Shown here one piece after another: positions 41,386 through 50,589 of a DNA stretch of 59,262 nt. The DNA is from Oscillospiraceae bacterium (GTDB taxonomy: Bacteria > Bacillota > Clostridia > Oscillospirales > Ruminococcaceae), in NCBI GenBank assembly GCA_009777725.1, contig WRLG01000021.1:1-59262 (forward strand), given 5' to 3'. Position 1 is the first letter of the stretch, and each line of letters begins with the position of its first letter. The position numbers and the translations under genes are program-made. The notes under the pieces were generated by a model. The model was not told the origin of the DNA. It did no database searches and saw nothing but the letters and a program-made list of their open reading frames with translations.

Positions 41386-44300
41386 TCAATACCAGCTGTC
41401 ATAACCGCTGTCATCTTCAAAATAATCATCCTCATCGGGGACGGTTGTTTGTATATCCTCGGGGGTAACGGGAGGGGTTTCGGGATAATCCGGGGGAGGC
41501 GGCAAGCTTGCTCCGCCCTCAATGATTGCCGAACCATCGCCGTAGCTTGAATAATTGCTCCTTGACATAAAGGTCTTGATTCCGCTTACGACCGCCAAAG
41601 ATAAGCCTCTTTGATGCTCCGCGTTCGCCAAAGCCATCGCCTCGGTGTAGTTCGTTACAAATCCTAACTCTACCAAAACGGAGGGAAATTCCTGCTGCTG
41701 TGTTACAAAGAAATAATTATACTTCGCTCCCCTGTTCAAATCGCCTCCGCCGTGAACCTTGGTTGACAGATAGCTCCCTAAGGAGGCGGATATGCTTCTG
41801 GCAAGCGGCTGTGAAAACGGTGAGAAGTAAAATACCTCCGCGCCCTTACCGCCCGAGCTTGCCGCGTTGCAATGGATTGAGATGAACATATCCGGGTTAT
41901 ACCTGCGCGCATACGAAGCCCGCTGGTCGGTAACAAAAACCTCGCTCTCGGTATTCAAGCGGTAAACCCTTGCGCCCTCATCTGTCAGCTGTCTTTCCAA
42001 TAATTTTGAAACGGCTAGATTCGCTTCCTGTTCCTTAATATGACCGACCGCCCCGGGGTCAAATTTTCCCGGACCTGTAAAGCCGTGCCCCGGGTCGATT
42101 ACAACCGTAGCTCCGCGGAGGCTGGTTTTGTAGCCTTTAAACCGTAACACCAAGTTGCCCGCATCATCGTACTTAGCGGTTACTCCGGCATAGATTCCCT
42201 GCTGGCGAAGCTGTAAGGTAAGGCGGGTTTTAGTCATTTCGCCGACCTCGTGTGTGCTCCACCGCCCCTCCGTAAATACCGCTGAATCGGGGAATCTTAT
42301 ATTTCCTGCCGATACGCTCGTGATATAGTCAAAAGTTATGACGATTCCCGAGGCATCGAAGGAAGAAACCGCGCCTCCGCTGAAATTCTGACCTGCGTAG
42401 GATATGCTGAAAGGTGCTCTCGAAGGCATTTTGAGCGATATGAAAGTGTCCGCGCCGTCCTTTCCGGCGGCGGTTATGCTTATCGGGTTTGAGCCTAACG
42501 GGCGGTTCGCAAGCACAGTGACCGAATCGGTGCGAACCCGCTTGCCCGAGTTGGTCAGGTAATAATCCGTTCCCGCGTAAGTAACTTTTTTAACGATATA
42601 ATCCAAAGTTCCGGCAGGTAAGCGCGACATATCCGGCGTAGGGATATTGTCGGTAGACCTGTAGTCATAGGTCATGGTATTGTCGTTATTGACCGACAGC
42701 AGGCTTCCGCTGAAATCATTTAATATCTCGGCTAAAGCATTTACGATAATCTTCGCTCCCGTTCTTGATTCGTTAAAATTGCCCGTTTTGGTCGGATAAG
42801 TGCCGTAAAACTCAACATTCCCCAAATCAATATCCTTTCCCCTTATCCCCTGCGGTGCGGTGTAATAGCCGATATATTTGGTATAGTTGGAGTTGGGGTC
42901 AAGCTCGTCAAGCTGGCTTTCGACCTCTTTTAGGGTAACGCTTTTGCCGTTTATTTTCGCGGTTACGACAGAGCCCTTGTATGCAATCGCGCTTAAAGCT
43001 ATCGTTGATTGCTCCTCAACCCTCATTGTATCGCCTACGGGCTCGGCACTTCTCAATACCTTTATGGTTCGCGTAATCCTGTATGTAACAGTCCTTGCCT
43101 TACTCCGAAACGTAAAGGTGTTAACGCCGACATCCAGCTCTTTAACAAAGTAAAATCTCCCCGCTTCGTTCAAAACAATAGGGTCGCCTTGAAAATAAAC
43201 CTCAAAGTTAGGGTCAAAGGTTCCGGCGAAAATAGCAGTCGGTTCTTCGGTGGTGAAAGTCGTTTTGGTCGGCAGGGTCATTTCAAGCTCGTTATTCAAG
43301 CCTTCCAAGTCAATTCTGTCGTCAAAATGCTTTATCAAAACAGTCGTTGACGACATCATATTTCTATCCAGCGCGGAAAGCGAGTTAAACGCACTGCCGC
43401 CGTAAGACCCGTACCCGCCCGCTTCAATTACCTGCTTGACAAGCTCATCGGGAGAGCCCCAGCCCGCCGCGTCTGTGCAGATTCGTTCGTTCCTGTGGTT
43501 TACAAACATAGGCACATCGGCTGACTTAGCGCGCTCATCCCACCAAGATACAATCTCATTAAACGGCAGAAGCGAACTTGACCGCGAGCCGTCCGCGCGC
43601 AATATGATAAAATCGGCATAACCGTCATGAATATAGCCCACGGTATCGGCATACCCATCGGTAAGAGCCTCGAAGTCTACCGCTGTATTTGAGCCCTCCT
43701 GCTTGGTTGTGTAGTTTGCCCATACATCGTTTATGGCGATTCCGACGGGGATTGTATTATTGGTCTTGCGTATAGCGTCGGCGGCAAGGCTGAACACGTA
43801 AGCACCGTTATCCAAAAGCCAGTTATCAAAACCGATTCCCGAGCCGTCCCTCATATAATCATTGAGAGAGCCGACATTTTTAGACGAATAATAGCCGTCT
43901 AAAATGATTCCGTCAACGGGGTATTTGGCGGCGAAAGTGTGAACGCGCAAAGCTAACAGGTCGATTCGATGCTGTAAATCTAAATCTGAATTTTCCGATA
44001 AAGCAAAATTAATGTTAAAATTTAAATATACGTAAAGCCCGCGCCCCTTAGCCGCTTCAACGGCGTATTCAACGGCGGCTTTTTTTACGGCTTGGTTTAG
44101 GTCGGCACTATAAAGGCGTTCTCCTTTATAGTCGGTATTGATTATCACCGAGTTAAGGCGATGCGATTCCGCTCGGTCAAGCATTTTTTCGACCTGAGCC
44201 GCGATTGTCTCATCGTCTGGCAAAATGCCGTTTGAGTCGGGAGCGGCATAATCCATCGTGGGCGTTATGTAAACCCCGCGCATCTCCTCGGGAAAGCTGA

Positions 44301-44496
44301 ACATCGGAAAATATTCCGGCGTGACGAAAGCCTCCAGCTCCTCATCTCTGTTGAGGTCATACTGCGGCTCGATATAAACGTAGTTGAGCTCCTCCTCCGC
44401 AAACGCCTTAAATTCCGCAAAGCACCCTAATGACGGAAGAGCCATCAGCACCGCCGTCATAAAAGATAATATTCGCAAGCTTCTTTTCTTATTCAT
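41386..44496 (-). CDS. Cell wall amidase with N-terminal GHL10-like domain
   Basis: This 1036-residue secreted protein starts with a signal peptide (MTAVLMALPSLGCF). A glycosidase-like TIM-barrel segment follows (RGVYITPTMDYA, HRLNSVIINTDY, GIILDGYYSSK). The middle part is beta-rich and the C-terminus is an Amidase_3 domain (VVIDPGHG with the Zn His, then SIHCNAASS with another His, and VELGFVTNYTEA with the catalytic Glu). It cuts the bond between muramic acid and the stem peptide. The tail (PPPPDYPETPPVTPED) is Pro-rich and acidic, so it may be linked to the surface. Upstream lies a second GHL10-like gene. Confidence 0.88.
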   Translation of the reverse strand: MNKKRSLRILSFMTAVLMALPSLGCFAEFKAFAEEELNYVYIEPQYDLNRDEELEAFVTPEYFPMFSFPEEMRGVYITPTMDYAAPDSNGILPDDETIAAQVEKMLDRAESHRLNSVIINTDYKGERLYSADLNQAVKKAAVEYAVEAAKGRGLYVYLNFNINFALSENSDLDLQHRIDLLALRVHTFAAKYPVDGIILDGYYSSKNVGSLNDYMRDGSGIGFDNWLLDNGAYVFSLAADAIRKTNNTIPVGIAINDVWANYTTKQEGSNTAVDFEALTDGYADTVGYIHDGYADFIILRADGSRSSSLLPFNEIVSWWDERAKSADVPMFVNHRNERICTDAAGWGSPDELVKQVIEAGGYGSYGGSAFNSLSALDRNMMSSTTVLIKHFDDRIDLEGLNNELEMTLPTKTTFTTEEPTAIFAGTFDPNFEVYFQGDPIVLNEAGRFYFVKELDVGVNTFTFRSKARTVTYRITRTIKVLRSAEPVGDTMRVEEQSTIALSAIAYKGSVVTAKINGKSVTLKEVESQLDELDPNSNYTKYIGYYTAPQGIRGKDIDLGNVEFYGTYPTKTGNFNESRTGAKIIVNALAEILNDFSGSLLSVNNDNTMTYDYRSTDNIPTPDMSRLPAGTLDYIVKKVTYAGTDYYLTNSGKRVRTDSVTVLANRPLGSNPISITAAGKDGADTFISLKMPSRAPFSISYAGQNFSGGAVSSFDASGIVITFDYITSVSAGNIRFPDSAVFTEGRWSTHEVGEMTKTRLTLQLRQQGIYAGVTAKYDDAGNLVLRFKGYKTSLRGATVVIDPGHGFTGPGKFDPGAVGHIKEQEANLAVSKLLERQLTDEGARVYRLNTESEVFVTDQRASYARRYNPDMFISIHCNAASSGGKGAEVFYFSPFSQPLARSISASLGSYLSTKVHGGGDLNRGAKYNYFFVTQQQEFPSVLVELGFVTNYTEAMALANAEHQRGLSLAVVSGIKTFMSRSNYSSYGDGSAIIEGGASLPPPPDYPETPPVTPEDIQTTVPDEDDYFEDDSGYDSWY

Positions 44497-44581
44497 TTTC
44501 GTTCAACATTTCCTATCCTGTTAAAATTTAACCGATTCGCTTTTTTTGTGTGTGCGGAACGGGCAAACCCATCCCCTACTG

Positions 44582-45853
44582 TCAATTGTTGAGGCGTTTT
44601 ATGTTTGCAAGTTCCGTTTCCGCCTGTTTGGCAACAGAAGCGGGCGGGTTAAACAGTGAATCGTATCTGAAAATGGCGTAGCCGCCGTATTTTTCGAGGG
44701 TTTTGCTGTATTGTATTTGGCGCGCAATAATATCTGAATTGTTTAGCCATTCGCTCCTGCCTGTTCCCGCGTAATTATCCGCCGCGCCGATTTTATATGC
44801 GGCAAGCCCGAACACAAGCTGAACATCCTTTCTTGTCACCATATCGCGCCATTCGCGGCAGGTTCTTTCATAGGGCAAGTGCCCGTTTTCAAAGCCGTAA
44901 TAAATTTGCGGTAATATGTAATCGCAGTAGCCGGGGCTTGTGACCCATGTTTTAACGTCCGCATAAAGCTCCTTGTAATTATTTTCAACACTGCCCTGCG
45001 GGGAAATCCCGAAAACAACAGTTGGGTTAGATTCTTTAATGGTTCTGTACAGCTGCCTTACCATGCCGTTTACGTTTCTGATTCTCCAATCGGAAAGGGA
45101 GAGCGTTGTCTTGGAGGCTTTATAAGCCGCGCTGTCAAAGCTTGCCGCCGTGGTCGGGTAAAAATAATCGTCAATCTGGATGCCGTCAACATGGTAGCCT
45201 CTGATAATCTCGGCAATCCCATCCGCAATAAGATTTCTTACGGCTGTGTAGGCGGGGTTAAAGTACCACCTGTTCCCCGATTTTACTATATAATGCCCTC
45301 TGTAAGTATCGCTGTTATACCACTTTTTTACAGTATATGAATTAGGCAACGCTTTCATCTCATCATCGCTCATAAGCCGCATCGGGTTAACCCAAGCATG
45401 GAAGGAAAGCCCCCTGTCGTGAGCTTCTTTGAGCATAACTTCAAGCGCGTCAAAGGCGGGCTTCGCGCCAAAAGTTCCGTTATAATTATCGGTAGAGGGG
45501 AATAGCTCGGAGTGATAATAAGCATCCCCGAATGCGCGGACGTGGACATAAACGGTATTTATCCCCATGCCCTTAGCATTGTCAAAATATTTACCGATTG
45601 AGTCGGTAAACTGCTCCTTGGTTTTATTTTTAAGGATTGATTGGAATTCAAGATATGTAATCCAAATGCCCTTTTGCTCCTTGAAGTTAAGCGCGTTATA
45701 TTGGTCATAAGGATAAACCGCTGTCGTCCCCAATGAGGACTTCAATGCGGAGGAATCTGCCTTTAAGCCGTTCACGGCAACCATAGCATTACCGCTGAAC
45801 CCCGATAAAAGGCTGATTATCAGCAAAACACTGACATAACATTTGTAAAACAT
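44582..45853 (-). CDS. GHL10-family glycoside hydrolase-like protein
   Basis: The 423-residue secreted protein has a signal peptide (VSVLLIISLLSGFSG) and the GHL10 (DUF187) barrel: KGIWITYLEFQSIL, GINTVYVHVRAFGDAYY, GYHVDGIQIDDYFYP and YCDYILPQIYYGFE. Relatives are thought to act on glycans, probably peptidoglycan. It shares the fold of the N-terminal part of the next gene. The promoter at 45898-45926 reads this gene, and the amidase and malY-like genes follow. Confidence 0.88.
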   Translation of the reverse strand: MFYKCYVSVLLIISLLSGFSGNAMVAVNGLKADSSALKSSLGTTAVYPYDQYNALNFKEQKGIWITYLEFQSILKNKTKEQFTDSIGKYFDNAKGMGINTVYVHVRAFGDAYYHSELFPSTDNYNGTFGAKPAFDALEVMLKEAHDRGLSFHAWVNPMRLMSDDEMKALPNSYTVKKWYNSDTYRGHYIVKSGNRWYFNPAYTAVRNLIADGIAEIIRGYHVDGIQIDDYFYPTTAASFDSAAYKASKTTLSLSDWRIRNVNGMVRQLYRTIKESNPTVVFGISPQGSVENNYKELYADVKTWVTSPGYCDYILPQIYYGFENGHLPYERTCREWRDMVTRKDVQLVFGLAAYKIGAADNYAGTGRSEWLNNSDIIARQIQYSKTLEKYGGYAIFRYDSLFNPPASVAKQAETELANIKRLNN

Positions 45854-45897
45854 TGTAAAATACTTCCTTTTCGCTAAATTTTTCAGCCCACAGCTTT

Positions 45898-45926
45898 ATT
45901 ATACATGATTTATGCCGCCAAGTCAA
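45898..45926 (-). promoter_or_regulatory. Promoter of the GHL10-amidase-malY unit
   Basis: Minus-strand TTGACT (45926-45921), 17 bp, TATAAT (45903-45898). Confidence 0.75.
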
Positions 45927-46120
45927 GCAACTTCGTTATGATATAATTATACCAAAAACGCCAATAAAAATCAATTTACAATTAGGTTACAAAAGAAGCA
46001 AGGGAGCTCTTTGGCGGAGTAAAAAATGAAATGAAACGCGAGATATTAAGAGAATAAGAGAAATAAAGAGAGATATTGAGAGATTTAGCGATATATATTA
46101 AAAATACGGCAAAATACCGT

Positions 46121-46150
46121 TTGACATGGATTTTACAACTATTGTATAAT
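46121..46150 (+). promoter_or_regulatory. rplM-rpsI promoter
   Basis: TTGACA (46121-46126), 18 bp, TATAAT (46145-46150). The leader is about 30 bases, too short for an L13 leader structure. The rest of 45927-46120 contains only AT-rich sequence with GAGATATT(A/G)AGAGA repeats (46048-46084). Confidence 0.75.
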
Positions 46151-46188
46151 GAGTAGTGTAAAAAAATATAAAGCTAAGGAGAATAATT

Positions 46189-46623
46189 ATGTCAACTTAT
46201 ATGCCAAAGGCAGGAGATATAACCCGTAAATGGTATCTGCTTGACGCGCAGGGGAAATCCTTAGGGCGGGTAGCGGCGCAAGCGGCGCACATTTTGCGCG
46301 GTAAACACAAGCCGACCTACGCGCCTCACGCGGATTGCGGAGACCATGTTATTGTAATCAATTGCTCAAAAGCCGTCCTTACAGGGAAAAAATTGGAGCA
46401 AAAAACTTACAAGTGGCACACAGGCTGGATTTCCGGCTTAAAGGAAATAAAATACAGCGACATGATGAAAAAAGAGCCGGAGAGAGCGATGATGATTGCC
46501 GTTAACGGTATGCTCCCGAACACTACACTGGGCAGGAAAGCCTTGACGCGTCTTAGGGTTTATCCGGGCGCGGAGCATAAACAGCAGGCGCAGATGCCGG
46601 TAAATTACGAGGTTAAAGGATAA
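46189..46623 (+). CDS. rplM: 50S ribosomal protein L13
   Basis: The 144-residue protein matches L13 throughout: [27 protein letters not shown] and [22 protein letters not shown] precedes the ATG. It is co-transcribed with rpsI, the standard pair. Confidence 0.98.
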   Translation: MSTYMPKAGDITRKWYLLDAQGKSLGRVAAQAAHILRGKHKPTYAPHADCGDHVIVINCSKAVLTGKKLEQKTYKWHTGWISGLKEIKYSDMMKKEPERAMMIAVNGMLPNTTLGRKALTRLRVYPGAEHKQQAQMPVNYEVKG

Positions 46624-46640
46624 AAGGGAGGGTTAATAAA

Positions 46641-47042
46641 ATGTACGAATCAAAGCATAAGTTTTTTTACGGAACGGGGAGAAGAAAGAGCTCCGTAGCC
46701 AGAGTAAGAATTTATCCGGGCAGCGGTAATATAATGATAAATAACAGGGAAATTGATGATTATTTCGGCTTAGAGACCTTGAAGCTGATTGTAAGACAGC
46801 CCCTAAACCTTACGGGGACTACCGATAAGCTTGATATATCCTGCACCGTAACAGGCGGCGGCGTTACCGGTCAAGCGGGCGCGATTCGCCATGGTGTTTC
46901 CAGAGCGTTACTGCTATATGACGGCGAGCTTCGCCCCGCACTGAAAAAAGCGGGCTTCCTAACCCGCGACCCGAGAATGAAGGAAAGAAAGAAATACGGC
47001 TTAAAAGCCGCACGGCGCGCGCCGCAGTTTTCTAAGAGATAA
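46641..47042 (+). CDS. rpsI: 30S ribosomal protein S9
   Basis: The 133-residue protein has the S9 pattern: [35 protein letters not shown] and the C-terminal [10 protein letters not shown] whose last residues reach the P-site tRNA. It is 17 bases after rplM. Confidence 0.98.
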   Translation: MYESKHKFFYGTGRRKSSVARVRIYPGSGNIMINNREIDDYFGLETLKLIVRQPLNLTGTTDKLDISCTVTGGGVTGQAGAIRHGVSRALLLYDGELRPALKKAGFLTRDPRMKERKKYGLKAARRAPQFSKR

Positions 47043-47077
47043 TTTTAAGCAAGACATTGCTTTTAAATTCCTTTGCG

Positions 47078-47124
47078 AAAATCGTCTGCACCACTTACGG
47101 AGTGAGCGGTGCAGACGATTTTTT
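47078..47124 (+). terminator. rpsI terminator
   Basis: A 15-bp stem (AAAATCGTCTGCACC with its complement) followed by TTTT. It may also serve the convergent DUF368 gene. Confidence 0.9.
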
Positions 47125-47141
47125 GAGCGTTGGTAATCAAC

Positions 47142-47975
47142 TCACCCCTCCCCTTTCCCAAACATCAAAGCGACAAACACACCCGCCGCAAAGCATACCA
47201 CCCCGACAGCCGTAGCAGCATTCAGCCCCAAACCATGCGGAAACAGGGGGATTACCGAGCCTGCAACCATTCCTATTATCGCGCTGTAGACCGTTAGCTT
47301 AAATTTATTCAAAAGTAACAAAACCAGCTTAGCACCTAGTACAATACCCAGAAATATGCCGATTGCCGCCGGGATTATTACGGCAAAATCAAATCCCTTT
47401 AAGGCTTCCATAAACATGTCATAAACACCGAATGCCAAAAGAATAAAAGCCCCCGATATACCCGGCAGAACCATAGCGATTGCCGCGGTAAAGGAATAAA
47501 GAGCAATCTTCAGAAAAAATACGGTGTCAACGCCTTGCGCGGCACTTGCTTCAAACGCGCCGAGTTTTTCCATAAAAAAAAGCGAGGCGACCAAGGCAAA
47601 GCCCAGAGCAAAGGGCGGTATGCAGGAAGGCTTGAATTTTTCCCCCTCCGCCGTTATTTTTATAATCAGCGGCAATCCGCCCAGAATAAGCCCCATGAAA
47701 AACAGGTTGGTTTGAATCTCGAAGCTTGCCATTAAAAAGGTTATGACATGGGCAAACCCTATAAGCCCGAGCAGAGAGCCTATACCGAAAAAAATTAAAA
47801 ATATAAGGTTCTTTTTGATTTCTTTGAAATTAAGGGCAAAAGCTTGGCATACGGTGTCGTAACAGCCGAAAATCACCAAAAAAGTCCCCCCGCTCAGCCC
47901 CGGAATTACATGGGCTATGCCGTATACGATTCCGTAAAATAATGCTGATAAATTCCGCATAAATATAATAACCAC
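47142..47975 (-). CDS. DUF368 family transporter (PopT, undecaprenyl phosphate translocase)
   Basis: This polytopic protein of up to 277 residues has the DUF368 sequence GIVYGIAHVIPGLSGGTFLVIFGCYD repeated in VLPGISGAFILLAFGVYD, a typical two-fold inverted repeat. DUF368/PopT proteins recycle undecaprenyl phosphate from the outside for wall synthesis. GTG 47975 sits too close to AAAGGAA, so the real start may be a few codons later (ATG 47960, MRNLSALFYG). The promoter region is repeat-rich. Confidence 0.88.
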   Translation of the reverse strand: MVIIFMRNLSALFYGIVYGIAHVIPGLSGGTFLVIFGCYDTVCQAFALNFKEIKKNLIFLIFFGIGSLLGLIGFAHVITFLMASFEIQTNLFFMGLILGGLPLIIKITAEGEKFKPSCIPPFALGFALVASLFFMEKLGAFEASAAQGVDTVFFLKIALYSFTAAIAMVLPGISGAFILLAFGVYDMFMEALKGFDFAVIIPAAIGIFLGIVLGAKLVLLLLNKFKLTVYSAIIGMVAGSVIPLFPHGLGLNAATAVGVVCFAAGVFVALMFGKGEG

Positions 47976-48115
47976 GCTTCCTTTAAATAATGTACAATTT
48001 ACAGTTTACAATGTACAATTACAATCTTTGCCGTTGCGCTTTCGGGTAAAAACGCCTCAAATGCGGATAATGCCCAAGAGGCTAAAGAATAATATGACAC
48101 TAAGGAGCTAAGAGA

Positions 48116-48155
48116 AAATGATATTATTGCTTTGTTTAAGGCAATAATATCATTT
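48116..48155. terminator. 15-bp stem hairpin
   Basis: AAATGATATTATTGC pairs perfectly with its complement; the 10-base loop is CTTAAACAAA-like. It lies 14 bases from the stop of the next gene, whose transcript it may end. Confidence 0.7.
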
Positions 48156-48168
48156 GTGGTGGTTGATT

Positions 48169-48687
48169 TTATGATTGAATTTCGTCATCAAGCGAGTTGT
48201 CACTGAAATCTTCGGTTGTTTGGTCGGGGTAATCCATTTCATTGTATATACTGATTACTCCCGAGTTGAGCCCTGCCTTATTGCTTGTAAATGTATCTAA
48301 AACTGTAATCCCATCCTCAGCATACACATTAATCACCCGCGAAAAATCTCTTTTTTCTACTCTTTCGCGTTGAATCCTTAAAGCTTCTTCGGGAGAAGAT
48401 GGCATTTTAGTGTATAGTTCGGATTTACGAACATAACCCACTTCTCCGTTGTCCCCCTCAGCCCCTATTAAGTCGGGCTCATATTCAGTAATTCCGTCTG
48501 CTTGCAAAGCAGTGCCGAAAGTTTCATTGGATTGGTTAACAGGATAAGTAGGTCTTTGAACAATTCGTCCTTCTCGATTCCTAAGGTTGTTAGGCAATAC
48601 ATAATCCGCGCGAGTGGCAATACCTATACCTGCAGACATTCCCAGTATTAGTGATAAAGCGACCGCGCTTGTTTTTAGTATTTTCAT
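48169..48687 (-). CDS. Secreted protein of unknown function
   Basis: The 172-residue product starts MKILKTSAVALSLILGMSAG, a signal peptide, after GGAG six bases upstream of ATG 48687. The mature part has the motif GEVGYVRKSELYTKMPSSPEEALRIQRER and a C-terminal RVINVYAEDGITVLDTF strand pair. This type recurs among gut clostridial secreted proteins, but I know no function. The promoter is at 48752-48780. Confidence 0.6.
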   Translation of the reverse strand: MKILKTSAVALSLILGMSAGIGIATRADYVLPNNLRNREGRIVQRPTYPVNQSNETFGTALQADGITEYEPDLIGAEGDNGEVGYVRKSELYTKMPSSPEEALRIQRERVEKRDFSRVINVYAEDGITVLDTFTSNKAGLNSGVISIYNEMDYPDQTTEDFSDNSLDDEIQS

Positions 48688-48751
48688 GATTAACTCCATT
48701 CTTCTGCCGTTGCTATTGTGCTGTTGAACCTTTTCACTAGTGATTATATTG

Positions 48752-48780
48752 ATAATAACACTTCCTAAATCGGTTGTCAA
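48752..48780 (-). promoter_or_regulatory. Promoter of the secreted protein gene
   Basis: Minus-strand TTGACA (48780-48775), 17 bp, TATTAT (48757-48752). Confidence 0.7.
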
Positions 48781-48901
48781 GCGAATTTATAATTTTCCGC
48801 CATTTGTACAACATATACACATGCACAATAAGATAATTTGTTGTTATTTACCATAAAATTTTGTTTTTTCACTTTACATAAACTGTAAACTGTACATTGA
48901 T

Positions 48902-49909
48902 TTAATATTTCAGCAACGGTATATGCTCAAAGCCTTCAAGCAGCTTATCAAGGCAGTCGAAAGCCGCCCTTGTTCCCTTGGCAACGCAGGTTACGGGGTC
49001 TTCGGGTATGTTGCACTTAACGCCCAGTCTAAGCTTGATAAGCTTGTCCAGCCCGGATAAAAGCGCGCCGCCGCCCGTCAGATATATGCCGTTTGCGAAA
49101 ACATCCCCCACCAGCTCGGGGGGTGTTTTTTCAAATACAGCTTTAATTCCGGCAATAATTTCCTCCACGCAGTCTATGATTGCCTCGTATATGTCGTAAT
49201 CATTAATCTCCAAAGATTCGGGAAGCCCGCGAACCAGATGCCTGCCCTTGACGATGTATTTCCTGCTGCCGTCCGGGTTATAGATATTCGCTATGGCGGT
49301 CTTTGCCATTTCCGCGCTCCGTTCGCCGATTAACACCCTGTATCTGCCGCTGATATATTTGGCGATAGCCCTGTCCATCTTATTCCCCGCAAGCTTGACG
49401 GAGGATTTTGCTACCACCCCGTTAACGGAAATAACAGCAATGTCTGTAGTCCCCCCGCCTATATCGACCACCATGTTACCGTCCGGGCGGGATACATCAA
49501 CCCCCGCGCCCAACAGCGCGGCGACCGGCTCTTCAATCAGATACACCCTCCTTGCGCCCGCGTTTTTAGCGGCTTCAATTACGGCGCGGCTCTCCACATC
49601 GGTGGTGGAGGACGGTATGCACATGATTATGCTCGGCATAAGAAGCTGCTGCCCCGTAACCTTTCCGATAAAAGCCGCTATCATCTCCTTGGTCATTTTA
49701 TAGTCGGAAATCACGCCGTCTTTGAGCGGGTGCACCACGGCGATATAGTCCGGCGCGCGCCCAACCATGCGGTGCGCCTCGTTCCCTACCGCAATGACCG
49801 CTTCCTTGCGCTTATCGTAAGCGATAATTGACGGCTCGTTTAAAACAAGTCCTTTGTTCCCCATTGTGATTAAAACATTCGTTGTGCCTAAATCAATTCC
49901 TATGTCCAT
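48902..49909 (-). CDS. mreB: MreB/Mbl-like actin homologue
   Basis: The 335-residue protein shows the actin-fold nucleotide motifs: MDIGIDLGTTNVLITM (phosphate 1), MVVDIGGGTTDIAVIS (phosphate 2) and FANGIYLTGGGALLSGL (adenosine). The sequence is closer to MreB/Mbl than to DnaK. It guides wall synthesis in rod-shaped cells. No mreC or mreD follows, so it is an isolated paralogue (Mbl-like). It is the last gene of the leftward manA operon, 11 bases after comF. Confidence 0.9.
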   Translation of the reverse strand: MDIGIDLGTTNVLITMGNKGLVLNEPSIIAYDKRKEAVIAVGNEAHRMVGRAPDYIAVVHPLKDGVISDYKMTKEMIAAFIGKVTGQQLLMPSIIMCIPSSTTDVESRAVIEAAKNAGARRVYLIEEPVAALLGAGVDVSRPDGNMVVDIGGGTTDIAVISVNGVVAKSSVKLAGNKMDRAIAKYISGRYRVLIGERSAEMAKTAIANIYNPDGSRKYIVKGRHLVRGLPESLEINDYDIYEAIIDCVEEIIAGIKAVFEKTPPELVGDVFANGIYLTGGGALLSGLDKLIKLRLGVKCNIPEDPVTCVAKGTRAAFDCLDKLLEGFEHIPLLKY

Positions 49910-49920
49910 ATCTGCTACCT

Positions 49921-50589
49921 CTATTCATTATGAATTGCCGCCGCGGCTGCCGCTAAAATCACCCTATCCGCACCTTCCTCTTGAAGCAGGCGCGCGCACT
50001 CGTTAAGGGTTGCCCCGGTAGTGATTACATCATCGCATAACAGCACCGTTTTGCCTTTGAGCATTTCTCCTTTAGTCAAACCTTTATGCGGCAAAGGAAT
50101 ATAATACTGCCCTTTTACATTTTCTGCCCGTTCTGCCGCGTTCATCGTATGCTGTTCTTTTTCGGAATCATGCTTGAAGATGCAGTCCGTGCGTTTTTCT
50201 ATCCCCAAAAGCTTTGCCAATTCATCGGCAATGAGCTCCGAATGATTATAGCCGACCTTTTTCTGCTTTTTCTTCCCCATAGGGACGGGGATTACGTAAT
50301 TTATACCCTCCGAAAGTCCGACATCGCAAAGCCGCGAAAAAATTTCACCCGCAATGATTTTAACAAAATTTAATTCTGCCGAATACTTCAGCTTTATAAC
50401 CGCTTCCTTAATCACTCCCGTATAAATCGCGGCGGCTGTATATTCATAAGCATGACCGTCAAGCCATTCAATTTTATTGTAGCAATCGCCGCAGCAAAGC
50501 TGTTCCCATCTGATAAATCCATCGCAAAAGGGGCATCTGTTAGGGAAGATGATGTCAGCTATAAAGTCCTTTAAAGCTTCACTCCTCAT
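49921..50589 (-). CDS. comF: ComF-family phosphoribosyltransferase-like protein
   Basis: This 222-residue protein has an N-terminal zinc-finger (CPFCDGFIRWEQLCCGDC) and a PRTase domain with VLLCDDVITTGATLNEC. ComF proteins help pull transformed DNA into the cytoplasm in competent bacteria, although many hosts are not known to be competent. ATG 50589 follows GGAGG, and the gene overlaps the recD2 end by 11 bases. Other com genes are not in the window. Confidence 0.87.
   Translation of the reverse strand: MRSEALKDFIADIIFPNRCPFCDGFIRWEQLCCGDCYNKIEWLDGHAYEYTAAAIYTGVIKEAVIKLKYSAELNFVKIIAGEIFSRLCDVGLSEGINYVIPVPMGKKKQKKVGYNHSELIADELAKLLGIEKRTDCIFKHDSEKEQHTMNAAERAENVKGQYYIPLPHKGLTKGEMLKGKTVLLCDDVITTGATLNECARLLQEEGADRVILAAAAAAIHNE

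Noticed and set aside
46150-46188. L13 leader RNA
   Set aside because: The leader from promoter to rplM start is only about 30 to 38 bases and shows no stem.
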